Part shown: positions 8,826-17,303 of the stretch, in pieces | Layout of the letters: each line of letters begins with the position of its first letter | How positions within the stretch are numbered: position 1 is the first letter of the stretch | Assembly (NCBI GenBank): GCA_028713975.1 | Contig: JAQTNE010000004.1 | Location: 62,001-126,000, forward strand | Origin: Sulfuricella sp. | GTDB lineage: Bacteria; Pseudomonadota; Gammaproteobacteria; Burkholderiales; Sulfuricellaceae | DNA length: 64,000 bases | Reading direction: 5' to 3' | Made by a program: the position numbers and the translations under genes | The notes under the pieces: generated by a model | Told to the model about the DNA's origin: nothing | What the model saw: the letters and a program-made list of their open reading frames with translations, nothing else | The model's database searches: none

Positions 8826-9653
8826 CTAATATTCTGGATTGAAGTTCCTGATGAGTATCTGGCCGGATTTTTCATCGTGCTCCACCTCCAGCAGTTTGCG
8901 TGCGGCGGCTTCTTCCAGCAACTTGCTGAACGAGCGAAAGCCGTAATAGCTTTCGTTGAAACCCGGTTTCTGCCGCATCAGCGCCTGTTTTACCATCGTT
9001 GCCCAGATTTTCTCCTCACCCCGCTCCGCGAACAGCGCCTCCACGGTTTCCATTACCAGATCCAACGCCTCCTGAGCCTTGTCACCTTCCTGCGCGGCTT
9101 TGGGCGCGGCCTCCGCAACATCCTTGGCAGCGGGCTTTTTCTTGACGATGCGTTTTTTGGTTTTTTCCGCCTTCTCCCGCGCCAGGTCGTCGTAGTAGAT
9201 GAATTCATCGCAGTTGGCGATCAGCAGGTCGGAAGTCGAATTCTTGACGCCGACGCCGATCACGGTCTTGTTGTTCTCGCGCAGCTTGCTCACCAGCGGT
9301 GAAAAATCCGAATCGCCGCTGATGATGACGAAGGTATCCACGTGCGGCTTGGTGTAGCAAAGATCGAGCGCGTCCACCACCATGCGGATGTCGGCGGAGT
9401 TCTTGCCGGACTGGCGCACATGGGGAATTTCGATCAGCTCGAACGACGCCTCGTGCATCGGCGCCTTGAACTCCTTGTAGCGGTCCCAATCGCAATAGGC
9501 TTTTTTCACCACGATGCTGCCCTTGAGCAGAAGGCGCTCCAATACCTTGCCGATATCGAATTTTTCGTACTTGGCATCGCGCACGCCCAGCGCGATGTTT
9601 TCGAAATCGCAAAACAGCGCCATGCTGCGAATGTCATGAGAGGGAGTGGCCAT
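8826..9653 (-). CDS. NYN-domain protein with C-terminal OST-HTH/LOTUS-type region
   Basis: 275 residues from the ATG at 9653 (MATPSHDIRSMALF). A longer frame to 9734 adds an unlikely leader. The NYN (PIN-like) ribonuclease fold shows its acidic residues in ALFCDFENIALG, SADIRMVVDALDL and VIISGDSDFSPLV. A Lys/Ala-rich linker (about 170-200, KKRIVKKKPAAKD) leads to a domain at about 205-275 (MVKQALMRQKPGFNESYYGF) that resembles OST-HTH RNA-binding modules. Together this suggests an RNA nuclease, but no substrate can be named. Confidence 0.88.
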   Translation of the reverse strand: MATPSHDIRSMALFCDFENIALGVRDAKYEKFDIGKVLERLLLKGSIVVKKAYCDWDRYKEFKAPMHEASFELIEIPHVRQSGKNSADIRMVVDALDLCYTKPHVDTFVIISGDSDFSPLVSKLRENNKTVIGVGVKNSTSDLLIANCDEFIYYDDLAREKAEKTKKRIVKKKPAAKDVAEAAPKAAQEGDKAQEALDLVMETVEALFAERGEEKIWATMVKQALMRQKPGFNESYYGFRSFSKLLEEAAARKLLEVEHDEKSGQILIRNFNPEY

Positions 9654-9799
9654 GATGAGCTCCTGCGGTGATGTACATTGTGATGATAGCATTGACATTA
9701 ACAAATATTTTATAAACATACCGGGCGGATTCACCTAAAATGGGAAACCTGATTCGCATGCGCGAAACAATCCGGGCATAAACCGCTGGCAGCCGACAC

Positions 9800-10771
9800 A
9801 TGAACCTCTCCAAGGATACTTTGCAAGAAAGCATCGCCCATCAGCGCGAAGTGCTGACCGACTTGCTGCAGGAGCCGTTGCGGCGGCTGGCGGCGCAGTG
9901 CATTCCAGTATGGGGCGACCGCGAAAAACTCAATGCGTTATTGCGCGAGGCGCTGAAGGATCTGCCTTACTGCCGGCATCTTTATGTGCTGGACGCCGAC
10001 GCAGTCCAGATCAGCGATAACGTCAGTCATGAGGCGCTGCTGGAAGGCTTTGGCCGGAACCGGTCGAAGCGGCCCTATATGCGCGCGATCACGGCCAGCA
10101 CCGATTTTTTCCTGTCGGATGCCTATATCAGCCTGCAAGGGCGGCGGCCATCCCTGACCGCAACCCAGATTGTGCGCGATTCCGCAGGCGTTGCCCTGGG
10201 GTTTGTCGGCGCCTATTTCGGCCTGCGCGACCTGCCGCTGACGCAGGAGCTGTATGAAGAACCGAGGTACTGGCGCCAGATCAAGGGCGACCCGTCCATC
10301 CGCGGCACGGTCTTTCACCAGACCCGTGCAGAAAGCGAGATGGATCAACAGATTGATACGGTGCTGGGCGTGATGACCGAGCTGATGCTTTATCACGGGG
10401 TGTACCATGTGATCCTGCATTTTTCCAGCAGCCGCGCGATTATCTGGGTGATGCAGGATCCTTATCGCTATCGCCTGCTGGATTTCAACGAACTGATCGA
10501 CCCCGATATCTGCCTGGCCTACCCCAGAATCCCGTATTCAACCGGCTCGCAGGTGCCCGCCGAGCAGGTGCGGGCCGTGCTGGAAGGTTTTCGCACGCTG
10601 CGCTTCATGGATGAGATGTTCTATCTGCGCTCTGGCACGCTGAATATTTTCAACGGACTGGTCGGCCTGACCTTCTCCTGCGACGGCTCCCATTACATCC
10701 CGTATGATGAATTCCTGCGCAAGGATCATGATTTCTGGATCGGCATCACATCAGACAAGGGAACCCCCTGA
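9800..10771 (+). CDS. PDC/Cache-type sensor domain protein without output domain
   Basis: 323 residues. The N-terminal half (about 1-160) reads like a PDC sensor: RHLYVLDADAVQISDNV, then RPYMRAI and DAYISLQGRRPSLTATQIV, the arrangement seen in extracellular Cache modules of chemoreceptors and cyclases. Here there is no signal peptide or membrane helix. The C-terminal half is unfamiliar and has no GGDEF, kinase or MCP domain. It may be a cytoplasmic ligand sensor working through a partner. It is divergent from the NYN gene across a 146-bp gap that contains TTGACA at 9692-9697. Confidence 0.7.
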   Translation: MNLSKDTLQESIAHQREVLTDLLQEPLRRLAAQCIPVWGDREKLNALLREALKDLPYCRHLYVLDADAVQISDNVSHEALLEGFGRNRSKRPYMRAITASTDFFLSDAYISLQGRRPSLTATQIVRDSAGVALGFVGAYFGLRDLPLTQELYEEPRYWRQIKGDPSIRGTVFHQTRAESEMDQQIDTVLGVMTELMLYHGVYHVILHFSSSRAIIWVMQDPYRYRLLDFNELIDPDICLAYPRIPYSTGSQVPAEQVRAVLEGFRTLRFMDEMFYLRSGTLNIFNGLVGLTFSCDGSHYIPYDEFLRKDHDFWIGITSDKGTP

Positions 10772-10849
10772 CCCATGCGCAAGCAACCGGCTGGGAAGTT
10801 CCACTGAACTATGGCAACATGCCCATTTTGAAAACGTAGGCAAATTCTT

Positions 10850-11218
10850 ATGGGAAATAAACTCATCCGTGCCGCAATGCTGGCGCCCGTTGGCTTGTCC
10901 TTGCTGCTGACCGGCTGCGGCGGCATGAATGTCAACGTCTGGCCGTTCGGCGGGGAAAAAGCGCGCGACCTCACCCCGGCCAACTCGACCGAATACCAGT
11001 GCAAAGGCAACAAGCGCTTCTATGTGCGCAATCTGGACAATGGCAGCGCGGTATGGCTGATCTATCCCGACCGGCAAGTTCGCCTCGACAAGATCGATTC
11101 CGCCACCGGCGCGCAATACAGCAACGGCATTGCCACGCTCACCATCAATGGCGATGAAACGATGCTGGCGGATGGCCCGGCAGTCGCTTATTCCGAGTGC
11201 AAGGCAGCAGGTAAGTAA
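10850..11218 (+). CDS. MliC-like lipoprotein, C-type lysozyme inhibitor fold
   Basis: 122 residues with a lipoprotein signal: MGNKLIRAAM, a hydrophobic core, then the lipobox LLTGC with the lipidated Cys at about 23. The mature part (YQCKGNKRFYVR, a central L/I-rich strand, then a C-terminal YSECKAAGK) matches the cysteine spacing and strand order of MliC/PliC periplasmic lysozyme inhibitors. The family is inferred from pattern, and the inhibitor loop was not verified. It lies between the sensor-domain gene and rdgC, with which it converges. Confidence 0.7.
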   Translation: MGNKLIRAAMLAPVGLSLLLTGCGGMNVNVWPFGGEKARDLTPANSTEYQCKGNKRFYVRNLDNGSAVWLIYPDRQVRLDKIDSATGAQYSNGIATLTINGDETMLADGPAVAYSECKAAGK

Positions 11219-11241
11219 CCGGAAGTCTGTCGAACTTAATC

Positions 11242-12144
11242 CTAAGCGGCTTCGCCCTCGCCGCCCAGCGCCTCGATAAGGCAAGGCAGAAACCGCGACA
11301 GCTCGCCCGCCATGATCGCGAAGTCGGCATCGAACTGTTCGTCTGCGGTCTCGGCCTGCTGCTCGGATTCTTCCTTCAAAATATCCAGAAAAGCCAGGCG
11401 TTTAGCCTGGAGATTTTCATGCAACACAAATGAAATTTTGTCGTTCCAGGTCATGGCCAGCCGGGTGGCCTGCTTGCCGGCGGCAATGTGGCCGCGAATT
11501 TCTTCCGCTTCCAGCGGGTGGCGTACGTAACGGATGGTCGCCTTCTCCTCGCCGGGGGCGCGCAATTCGCAATCCCGGTCGATGGTGAATCCGGGCGGAG
11601 CTTCGTTGGCAGCCAGCCAGCCAGTCATGGCGATAGTTGGCGACAGCCGGGTCTTGATCAAGGCGAGCGACAAATCCACGTCGGACTTGCGCAGGGTCTC
11701 CAGCAGTTCATCCGCCTTGGCCGGATTCGCCGCATCAACCACCAGCCAGCCGCCTGTCGGGTCGATCCAGGCAAAGCTGGTCCGACGCCGGGCAAAGGCG
11801 CGCGGCATCAGCTCCTCGGTAATTTGCTCCTTGATCTCGCGCAACTGCTTGCGGCCAGGACGATACCCTTGCTGCTCCTCGATTGCGGCAGCTTTGTCCT
11901 GTGCAAACTGGTTGACCACTGAAGCCGGTAGCAGCTTCTGCTCGACGCACAGCGCAATCAGCATCTGCCCCTGATATGAATGCACCAGCGCATCGCCTTT
12001 GCCGCGTGGCGCGGCCCAGCCCCGGCTCAACATGTCGGAATTTCCGCATCCCTGAAAAGCGTGGCCGGCCAAGGCTTTTTCAAGTTGGGCGGAGGTGATG
12101 TTGCCGTCGCGGAGACGGTAAATCTGGAGGTTTCTGAACCACAT
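11242..12144 (-). CDS. rdgC: Recombination-associated protein RdgC
   Basis: 300 residues from the ATG at 12144, giving the canonical start MWFRNLQIYRL (three extra upstream codons exist in the longest frame). RdgC is a ring-shaped, non-specific DNA-binding protein that restrains RecA and is linked to replication fork maintenance. The family region GWLAANEAPPGF, with the central CELRAPGEEKATIRYVRHPL, is present. The length equals the E. coli protein. It converges on the MliC-like gene and appears monocistronic. Confidence 0.95.
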   Translation of the reverse strand: MWFRNLQIYRLRDGNITSAQLEKALAGHAFQGCGNSDMLSRGWAAPRGKGDALVHSYQGQMLIALCVEQKLLPASVVNQFAQDKAAAIEEQQGYRPGRKQLREIKEQITEELMPRAFARRRTSFAWIDPTGGWLVVDAANPAKADELLETLRKSDVDLSLALIKTRLSPTIAMTGWLAANEAPPGFTIDRDCELRAPGEEKATIRYVRHPLEAEEIRGHIAAGKQATRLAMTWNDKISFVLHENLQAKRLAFLDILKEESEQQAETADEQFDADFAIMAGELSRFLPCLIEALGGEGEAA

Positions 12145-12213
12145 GACGAGCACTCAAAAAAGAAGGTAATTCTACACTAACTCGAAAGACGGCCCGACTC
12201 GCCGGACTGAAGA

Positions 12214-13212
12214 TCAATCCCGGTTACGGCCTTTTTTCTGCCTGCCGTAAACGCTTTGCATGTCCGCCAGTTCGGCAATAACCCGCTTCTTCAGCGAAGC
12301 GGGGCCAAGCACCTCGACATGGGCGCCATGTTTCAGGATGTCCATCAGCAATTCCCGGTCATCGCTGTAAGGCACTTTCAGGCAATAACATCCCTGCCGG
12401 TCGAAAGAAGATTTTTGCTCGGGATGCCAGGTTTCACGGCTTACCCAGCGCGCCCGTTCCGGCGTGAATTTCAGTTCCGCCCACTTCACGGTCTTGCCGG
12501 AAAAAATGCCGTAGCCGGTGGCCAGGGTTTCATTCAGCTCCCGTTCGCTGACATCCAGCGCGGGCTCATCAATCAGCCGCACCCGACGGATGGCATCCAG
12601 GGAAAAACTGCGGATGCCGTTGCGCAAATGGCACCAGCCATCGAGATACCAGTTATCGCGGTAGTGCGTCAGGCGCTGCGGAGAAACGACCCGCTCCCCG
12701 GTTTCATCCCGACCGCGCGTGTAGTAGCTGATTTCCAGCCGCTTACGCTGCAAGACCGCGGTGGCGACCGGGGCGAAATGCTCGGGTTCGCAGGGACGAG
12801 CGTTGACCCGCAGGATACGGATGCGCGTCTCGACCGAGTCCATCGGAATATCGGCGGATTCCAGCAGCAGATTCAGCCGGGCCAGCAGCGGATCGACATG
12901 GGGCGACAGCAGCCCCGGCCCGAGGTTTTTCAGCAGGTGCTGCATGGTCAGCAGGGCGTGGATTTCCGAGGCGCTGAACCACAGCCCCGGCAGTTCGTAC
13001 CTGGGGAAGACCGGATCGGCCTTGGCGAACCGGTAGCCGCCCGCCTCCCGGTTCCACTCGATCGGCGCGTTGAGCCGGTCCCTCAGGTATTCCAGATCGC
13101 GCTTGAAGGTGGCACGGGAAACGCCGAGGTCGGCGAGAAAGATTTTCAGCGCGACGGCCTTGTGTTCATTCAACAACTGGTCGATGCGATAGAAGCGTTC
13201 GGTGCGATCCAT
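12214..13212 (-). CDS. WYL-domain transcriptional regulator (HTH plus WYL)
   Basis: 332 residues. The N-terminal winged helix (about 1-65; RFYRIDQLLNEHKAV, GVSRATFKRDLEYLRD) is of the DeoR/HTH_11 kind. The WYL domain (about 135-215) has the signature NWYLDGWCHLRNGIRSF, and a C-terminal WCX extension runs to residue 320. WYL regulators bind nucleic acid or nucleotide ligands and often control defence or DNA-damage genes. It is divergent from two small genes, and a perfect palindrome lies 27 bp upstream of its start, a likely autoregulatory operator. Confidence 0.92.
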   Translation of the reverse strand: MDRTERFYRIDQLLNEHKAVALKIFLADLGVSRATFKRDLEYLRDRLNAPIEWNREAGGYRFAKADPVFPRYELPGLWFSASEIHALLTMQHLLKNLGPGLLSPHVDPLLARLNLLLESADIPMDSVETRIRILRVNARPCEPEHFAPVATAVLQRKRLEISYYTRGRDETGERVVSPQRLTHYRDNWYLDGWCHLRNGIRSFSLDAIRRVRLIDEPALDVSERELNETLATGYGIFSGKTVKWAELKFTPERARWVSRETWHPEQKSSFDRQGCYCLKVPYSDDRELLMDILKHGAHVEVLGPASLKKRVIAELADMQSVYGRQKKGRNRD

Positions 13213-13238
13213 ATCAAATTTCTCAGGTTTCGATTCTT

Positions 13239-13259
13239 GTGGCTCATCTGGTGAGCCAC
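13239..13259. promoter_or_regulatory. Palindromic operator candidate for the WYL regulator
   Basis: A perfect inverted repeat: GTGGCTCA (13239-13246), 5-nt spacer TCTGG, TGAGCCAC (13252-13259). It lies between the divergent WYL gene and the two small genes. A related half-site, GGTGAGCCGCA, occurs at about 13530-13540, just before the second small gene. A dimeric regulator binding here is inferred. Confidence 0.5.
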
Positions 13260-13345
13260 ACTATACCGCAGAATAGCCACAAGACAAGCGATCCGGTTTG
13301 GCTTGTCTGGGTAGCCGGATCAAACCACTTGATAAGGAGATAAAG

Positions 13346-13522
13346 ATGAAAAACCAGAACGGGTTGAAACTGATGCTGGCGATACGCCGGATATGCAGCC
13401 GCGCGGCAGCCGAGGGCAAGACCTATGTCAGGCCGGCCACGCTGCGCCAGATGGATAAACAGATAAAGCATCTGCGCAAAAGCCTCGACGCTTCAAGACA
13501 CGGCAACCTTTCTGGCATGTAG
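13346..13522 (+). CDS. Small conserved-looking basic protein, function unknown
   Basis: 58 residues, starting at MKNQNGLKLMLAIRR with an excellent Shine-Dalgarno (AAGGAG, about 7 nt upstream). It is strongly basic, with no signal peptide or membrane segment; the central part (RPATLRQMDKQIKHLRKSL) should be helical. It is the first gene after the WYL regulator's palindrome and 47 bp ahead of another small gene, so the two may form a WYL-controlled pair. I do not recognise the family. Confidence 0.55.
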   Translation: MKNQNGLKLMLAIRRICSRAAAEGKTYVRPATLRQMDKQIKHLRKSLDASRHGNLSGM

Positions 13523-13569
13523 CCCGTCCGGTGAGCCGCATTCACGATATTCAATGATTGGGGGTATTT

Positions 13570-13845
13570 ATGAAACTGGGAAAAGTCAGCAGCCACGCAA
13601 GAATCCGCATGTCGCAACGGGGGCTTTCGCTCCAGGCGCTGGAGACTTTGCTCGAATATGGCCGGGTCGAATATGACCACCACGGCGGCAAGGTCGTCTA
13701 TCTGAACAACGCAGGAAAAGCCATGCTCGCCAGGATTCTGCCGGCCGGACAGCTTGACCGTTGGACAGACATGTACGCCGTGTTGGATACGCAAAACGAG
13801 GTGATTACGGTCGGCCATCGTACCCGGCGGATTTTGCGCCACTGA
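13570..13845 (+). CDS. DUF4258-like small protein
   Basis: 91 residues from the ATG at 13570, preceded by GGGGG. A TTG at 13558 would add four codons. The N-terminal SSHARIRMSQRGLS, followed by LLEYGRVEYDH, matches the start of DUF4258-type proteins (a conserved HA-x2-R-x2-RGIS motif), a small fold sometimes found in toxin-antitoxin-like loci. The C-terminal part ends VITVGHRTRRILRH. Second of two small genes divergent from a WYL regulator. Toxin activity is only a possibility. Confidence 0.6.
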   Translation: MKLGKVSSHARIRMSQRGLSLQALETLLEYGRVEYDHHGGKVVYLNNAGKAMLARILPAGQLDRWTDMYAVLDTQNEVITVGHRTRRILRH

Positions 13846-13953
13846 TCGCCCGGTTAGCCTATCTGCGGCAGTCTTGCTAAAATGTCGGCAAGCAGGTCGT
13901 GGCGGTCTCCACCGCCCTGATTTCACAAAAACAACTATTGCCCATTTCGGCTC

Positions 13954-14961
13954 ATGAAGATTTTTACGCTCCGTTTTTTTCTTGCCCTGCTGTCCTTCGC
14001 TACGGCCTTTCCTGCGACCGCCAAGGATGCCGCCAGTTTTGCCGGGCGCCCCGAGGTGCAAGCCTTCATCGCCGAGATGCAGGAAAAACACGGCCTCGAT
14101 TCTGCCGCGCTGACGCGGGCCTTCGCCCACGCCAAACCAATCCCGGCGGTGATCCGGGCCGTTCAGCCGCCGAAAGATCCGTCGATCCGCTCCTGGCAAA
14201 GCTACCGCGCGCGCTATGTCGACCCGCGCCGGATTAACCTCGGCCTGCGCTTCTGGGACGAGCACCAGACGGCGCTGGCAGAAGCACGGGCGCGCAGCGG
14301 CGTACCGGAAGAAATCATCGTCGCCATCATCGGCGTTGAAACCATTTATGGCCACCTCACCGGCCATTACTCCACCTTCGCTGCGCTGGCGACGCTGGCT
14401 TTCGACTATCCGCCGCGCGCCCCATTGTTCCGCCGCGAACTGGAGGAATTGCTATTGCTGGCCCATGAAACCGGGCGCGACCCGCTCAGCTTCAAGGGCT
14501 CCTACGCCGGCGCCATCGGCCTGCCGCAGTTTCTGCCGAGCAGCGTGCGCCGTTATGCCATAAATGGCAGCGGCAACGACCGCATTGATCTCAGCAGCAG
14601 CCCGGCAGACGCCATCGCCAGCGTGGCGAATTTTCTCAAGGAACATGGCTGGGAGGCAGGCGGCCCGGTAGCCGTAGCGGCTCGCGTCGATGGCGAACAG
14701 TTTGCCGCGCTACTCAACGAAGGCATTAATCCACAGCACAAGGCCAGCGAATTGCAGGCTTGGGGTGTCGTCGCCGATGATGCGCCAGACCAGCCAGCGG
14801 CACTGATTGATCTCGTCACGCCGCAGCAGCCGATGGAGTACCGCCTGGGCTATCGTAATTTCTACGTGCTGACGCGCTATAACCGCAGCAGTTTCTACGC
14901 GATGGCGGTGTACGATCTGGGCCAGACCCTGCGCGCTGAACGTGAAGCATCTGGCCATTAA
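13954..14961 (+). CDS. mltB: Membrane-bound lytic murein transglycosylase B
   Basis: 335 residues. A cleavable signal peptide (MKIFTLRFFLALLSFATAFPATA) lacks a lipobox Cys, so unlike E. coli MltB this copy looks soluble in the periplasm. The catalytic Glu lies in IVAIIGVETIYG, with the SltB1 family motifs GSYAGAIGLPQFLPSSVRRYA and DAIASVANFLKEHGW downstream. It cleaves the MurNAc-GlcNAc bond to form 1,6-anhydroMurNAc during wall turnover. A hemerythrin gene follows 68 bp later. Confidence 0.93.
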   Translation: MKIFTLRFFLALLSFATAFPATAKDAASFAGRPEVQAFIAEMQEKHGLDSAALTRAFAHAKPIPAVIRAVQPPKDPSIRSWQSYRARYVDPRRINLGLRFWDEHQTALAEARARSGVPEEIIVAIIGVETIYGHLTGHYSTFAALATLAFDYPPRAPLFRRELEELLLLAHETGRDPLSFKGSYAGAIGLPQFLPSSVRRYAINGSGNDRIDLSSSPADAIASVANFLKEHGWEAGGPVAVAARVDGEQFAALLNEGINPQHKASELQAWGVVADDAPDQPAALIDLVTPQQPMEYRLGYRNFYVLTRYNRSSFYAMAVYDLGQTLRAEREASGH

Positions 14962-15029
14962 GCGAAAATTGTTTATTTACGGAAAGACAGGGCTATTATC
15001 TTGCAGTGATCTTTCATACAATATCTTCC

Positions 15030-15449
15030 ATGAGAAAACACGAACTCGTCTGGAATAAAGATCGGCATGGCGTCGGCATTGCCTTGATCGACGACCAGCA
15101 TCGGCAAATTATTGAGCGAGTCAACCAGATTGCCGGTGCGGTCGCAACGGCGGTAAAAAAAGAAACCCTGAAAGAAATGCTGGAAGACATGCTTCTTTTT
15201 GTGTGCGAGCATTTCGCGGTCGAGGAACGGCTTATGGCGGAACACGGCTACCCCGACATGGAAAGCCACATCCAGGAACACCTCAAGATGTATCAGCAGT
15301 TGAACAACCTCGTCAAGACAGTTCTGCGCACCACCGGGCGGGACAAGGCTGCGCTGGTTTCTGCTTACCTCTCCGATTGGGCAGAACGGCATATCCTTCT
15401 GGCCGACAAGGAACTCGGCGGGTTTCTGGCTGCCCAGGGTCTCAGCTAG
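15030..15449 (+). CDS. Bacteriohemerythrin
   Basis: 139 residues from MRKHELVWN (ATG 15030; the longest frame begins 24 nt earlier). All seven diiron ligands are in place: His24, His61 and Glu65 (HFAVE), His80 and His84 (HIQEH), His121 and Asp126 (HILLAD). Such stand-alone hemerythrins bind O2 reversibly and may buffer or deliver oxygen in microaerophiles. This fits an organism with HiPIP and cytochrome c electron transport, although the physiological role here is inferred. Confidence 0.93.
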   Translation: MRKHELVWNKDRHGVGIALIDDQHRQIIERVNQIAGAVATAVKKETLKEMLEDMLLFVCEHFAVEERLMAEHGYPDMESHIQEHLKMYQQLNNLVKTVLRTTGRDKAALVSAYLSDWAERHILLADKELGGFLAAQGLS

Positions 15450-15526
15450 CCGGCCTTGAATTCGTAAGGCCGCCAAACTCGGGGCCGGGTCGTTTTTCCC
15501 CGCCGGCCCCGATAACCGATGTGCGA

Positions 15527-15820
15527 TTACTTCTTTTTGGCTGAAACGCCGGCAACCGCGTCTTTCAGCTTGACCCCCACCTTGAACTTGACGACCTTTT
15601 TGGCTGGAATCTTCATTTCCTTGCCTGTGGCGGGATTGCGACCGATGCGCTCAGCGCGCTTCTCGACGGCAAAAGTGCCGAAGCCGATCATTTGGACATT
15701 GTCGCCGCTGGTCAGCGCATTCTGGACAACCGCCATGAAGGCATCAAACATTTCCCCAGTCTGGGCTTTTGAATGCTGAGTGAGTTTGGAAACAGCACTA
15801 ATCAGTTCACCTTTGTTCAT
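15527..15820 (-). CDS. HU-family DNA-binding protein
   Basis: 97 residues from the ATG at 15820 (MNKGELISAVSK), with GGGAG upstream; the longer frame adds 24 unlikely residues. It has the HU signature GFGTFAVEKRAERIGRNPAT and a Lys-rich tail (VSAKKK). HU dimers bend DNA non-specifically and shape the nucleoid. The tail and the GFGTF motif point to HU rather than IHF. It is flanked by hemerythrin (convergent) and a SemiSWEET gene. Confidence 0.93.
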   Translation of the reverse strand: MNKGELISAVSKLTQHSKAQTGEMFDAFMAVVQNALTSGDNVQMIGFGTFAVEKRAERIGRNPATGKEMKIPAKKVVKFKVGVKLKDAVAGVSAKKK

Positions 15821-15935
15821 GTTATCGTCTCCCGAGTTATCATTGGTCAAATAAAACCATGACATGGTAATGCAATAAATCCGGCAAGCCAATACCCGGC
15901 GAAACCGCGTCGAATTGATGCGGTTTTTTGCGCCC

Positions 15936-16211
15936 TCAAACGGCCCCGGAGTGAACCGCCCTCAGCTTCAGTCCCAACACCACCAAAGCCAGCAGCAAGG
16001 TAATGGCATTGCCGATAACAACCGGGATACTGCCGATCGCCAGGCCATAAATCATCCACAACGCCACCCCCAGAGTAAAAAGAGCGTACATGGGCAGCGA
16101 AATTCCGGACAGATCGCGCGTGCGCCAGGATTTCCAGGCTTGCGGCACAAAAGCGACCGTAGTCAAAAATGCGGCGAAATAACCAATCAGGTCGCTCAGT
16201 TCGGCAATCAT
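15936..16211 (-). CDS. SemiSWEET/PQ-loop transporter
   Basis: 91 residues from ATG 16211 (MIAELSD; a TTG start at 16226 is also possible). Three membrane helices contain the PQ-loop motif TVAFVPQAWKSWRTRDLSGIS. This is one triple-helix bundle, which dimerises to form a sugar pathway in SemiSWEETs. It belongs to the MtN3/saliva family. The substrate is unknown. It lies 31 bp downstream of yjdM on the same strand, so cotranscription is likely. Confidence 0.88.
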   Translation of the reverse strand: MIAELSDLIGYFAAFLTTVAFVPQAWKSWRTRDLSGISLPMYALFTLGVALWMIYGLAIGSIPVVIGNAITLLLALVVLGLKLRAVHSGAV

Positions 16212-16242
16212 CTCAAAGAGACCCAATGCTGAAAGCGGCCTC

Positions 16243-16584
16243 TCAGACCTTCCTCAGATAACAGGCCTTCAGCATGAAATTGCCGGCATCCATCCTGCAG
16301 TCCACTTCGTGATCGCCACCGACCAGACGGATGCTCTTGACCTTGGTGCCCATTTTAAGCGTGATGGACGAGCCCTTGACCTTCAGATCCTTGATCAACA
16401 CCACGGCGTCGCCATCGGCCAGCACATTGCCGCTGGCATCCTTGATCACCGCATCGGCGGCGTCATCGGCGGCTGTGGCCGCATTCACCGGCCATTCATG
16501 GCCGCAGTCGGCACAAACAATGTTGTCGCCGTCCAGGTAGGTATTCTCCATGGTGCATTGGGGGCAGGCTGGAATAGTAGACAT
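16243..16584 (-). CDS. yjdM: YjdM/PhnA family zinc-ribbon protein
   Basis: 113 residues from ATG 16584 (MSTIPACPQC). The N-terminal zinc ribbon shows CPQC and CADC pairs (about 8-11 and 27-30), and the C-terminal domain is the conserved GDAVVLIKDLKVKGSS to CYLRKV fold. It was once linked to phosphonate use (PhnA), but that role is not supported for the E. coli protein. The length matches the family. Confidence 0.9.
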   Translation of the reverse strand: MSTIPACPQCTMENTYLDGDNIVCADCGHEWPVNAATAADDAADAVIKDASGNVLADGDAVVLIKDLKVKGSSITLKMGTKVKSIRLVGGDHEVDCRMDAGNFMLKACYLRKV

Positions 16585-16753
16585 GATTTTGCTCAAATAA
16601 AAATTAGGTCAGGCATTATAAGGCATCAATAATTACCTCGGGGCAGGAGGCGCACCCGATATTTCTTTGCGCCGCAGCATTTCGTGGATAAAAGCGCGGA
16701 ATTGCCCGGTTTTGAAACGGTTCGGCTGAGCTGAATATTGGGCACGGAGCCGA

Positions 16754-17122
16754 CTACTCTTTCGCCTTTAACAAAGCCTTGAGATCGGCAAAGGGATTAT
16801 GGGTCGCCAGCGATTCGTTCGTCGATCCCGATCCGGTTCGCCCGACAGAATCCGCATATCTCGAGTGCTCATTATCGTGGCAATAGATGCACAGCAGCTC
16901 CCAGTTGCTGCCATCCGGCGGGTTGTTGTCGTGATTGTGATCCTTGTGATGTACGGTCAACTGCTGCAGGTTGGTTCGGGTGAAAGTTCGCGTGCATTTT
17001 CCGCAAATCCACGGGTAAATCTTGAGCGCCTGTTCCCGATATCCCTTTTCACGTTGCTCCGCGTTGCGCCGGGCTTCTGCGATGATCCGGTCGAGTTTGC
17101 CGGGGTCTGGTTTTTGGGCCAT
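16754..17122 (-). CDS. yajD: YajD-like HNH nuclease family protein
   Basis: 122 residues. HNH architecture: CGKC zinc pair (about 40-43), the catalytic HHKDHNHDN segment, the Asn in DGSNWELLCIYC, and CHDNEH at the end. This matches E. coli YajD in length and order. Its biological substrate is unknown. The Lys-rich N-terminus could bind DNA. It is the last leftward gene before the restriction-modification locus and is divergent from the methyltransferase. Confidence 0.88.
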   Translation of the reverse strand: MAQKPDPGKLDRIIAEARRNAEQREKGYREQALKIYPWICGKCTRTFTRTNLQQLTVHHKDHNHDNNPPDGSNWELLCIYCHDNEHSRYADSVGRTGSGSTNESLATHNPFADLKALLKAKE

Positions 17123-17303
17123 GTTACGTCCTTAATGCAGCGAGCGCCGGGGAAGCACGAAAAAAAATGGGGGATACTGAGACGACTCTAGTATAGACAA
17201 GCAATGCGGTCATGATAGCAAATAATGAGGCTTCTATCCGTCGTTTTGCCACTTCGCAGCGAGCCGAAAAACTCACTGTTCAGAGGTCGCCCAATAGAGT
17301 ACC

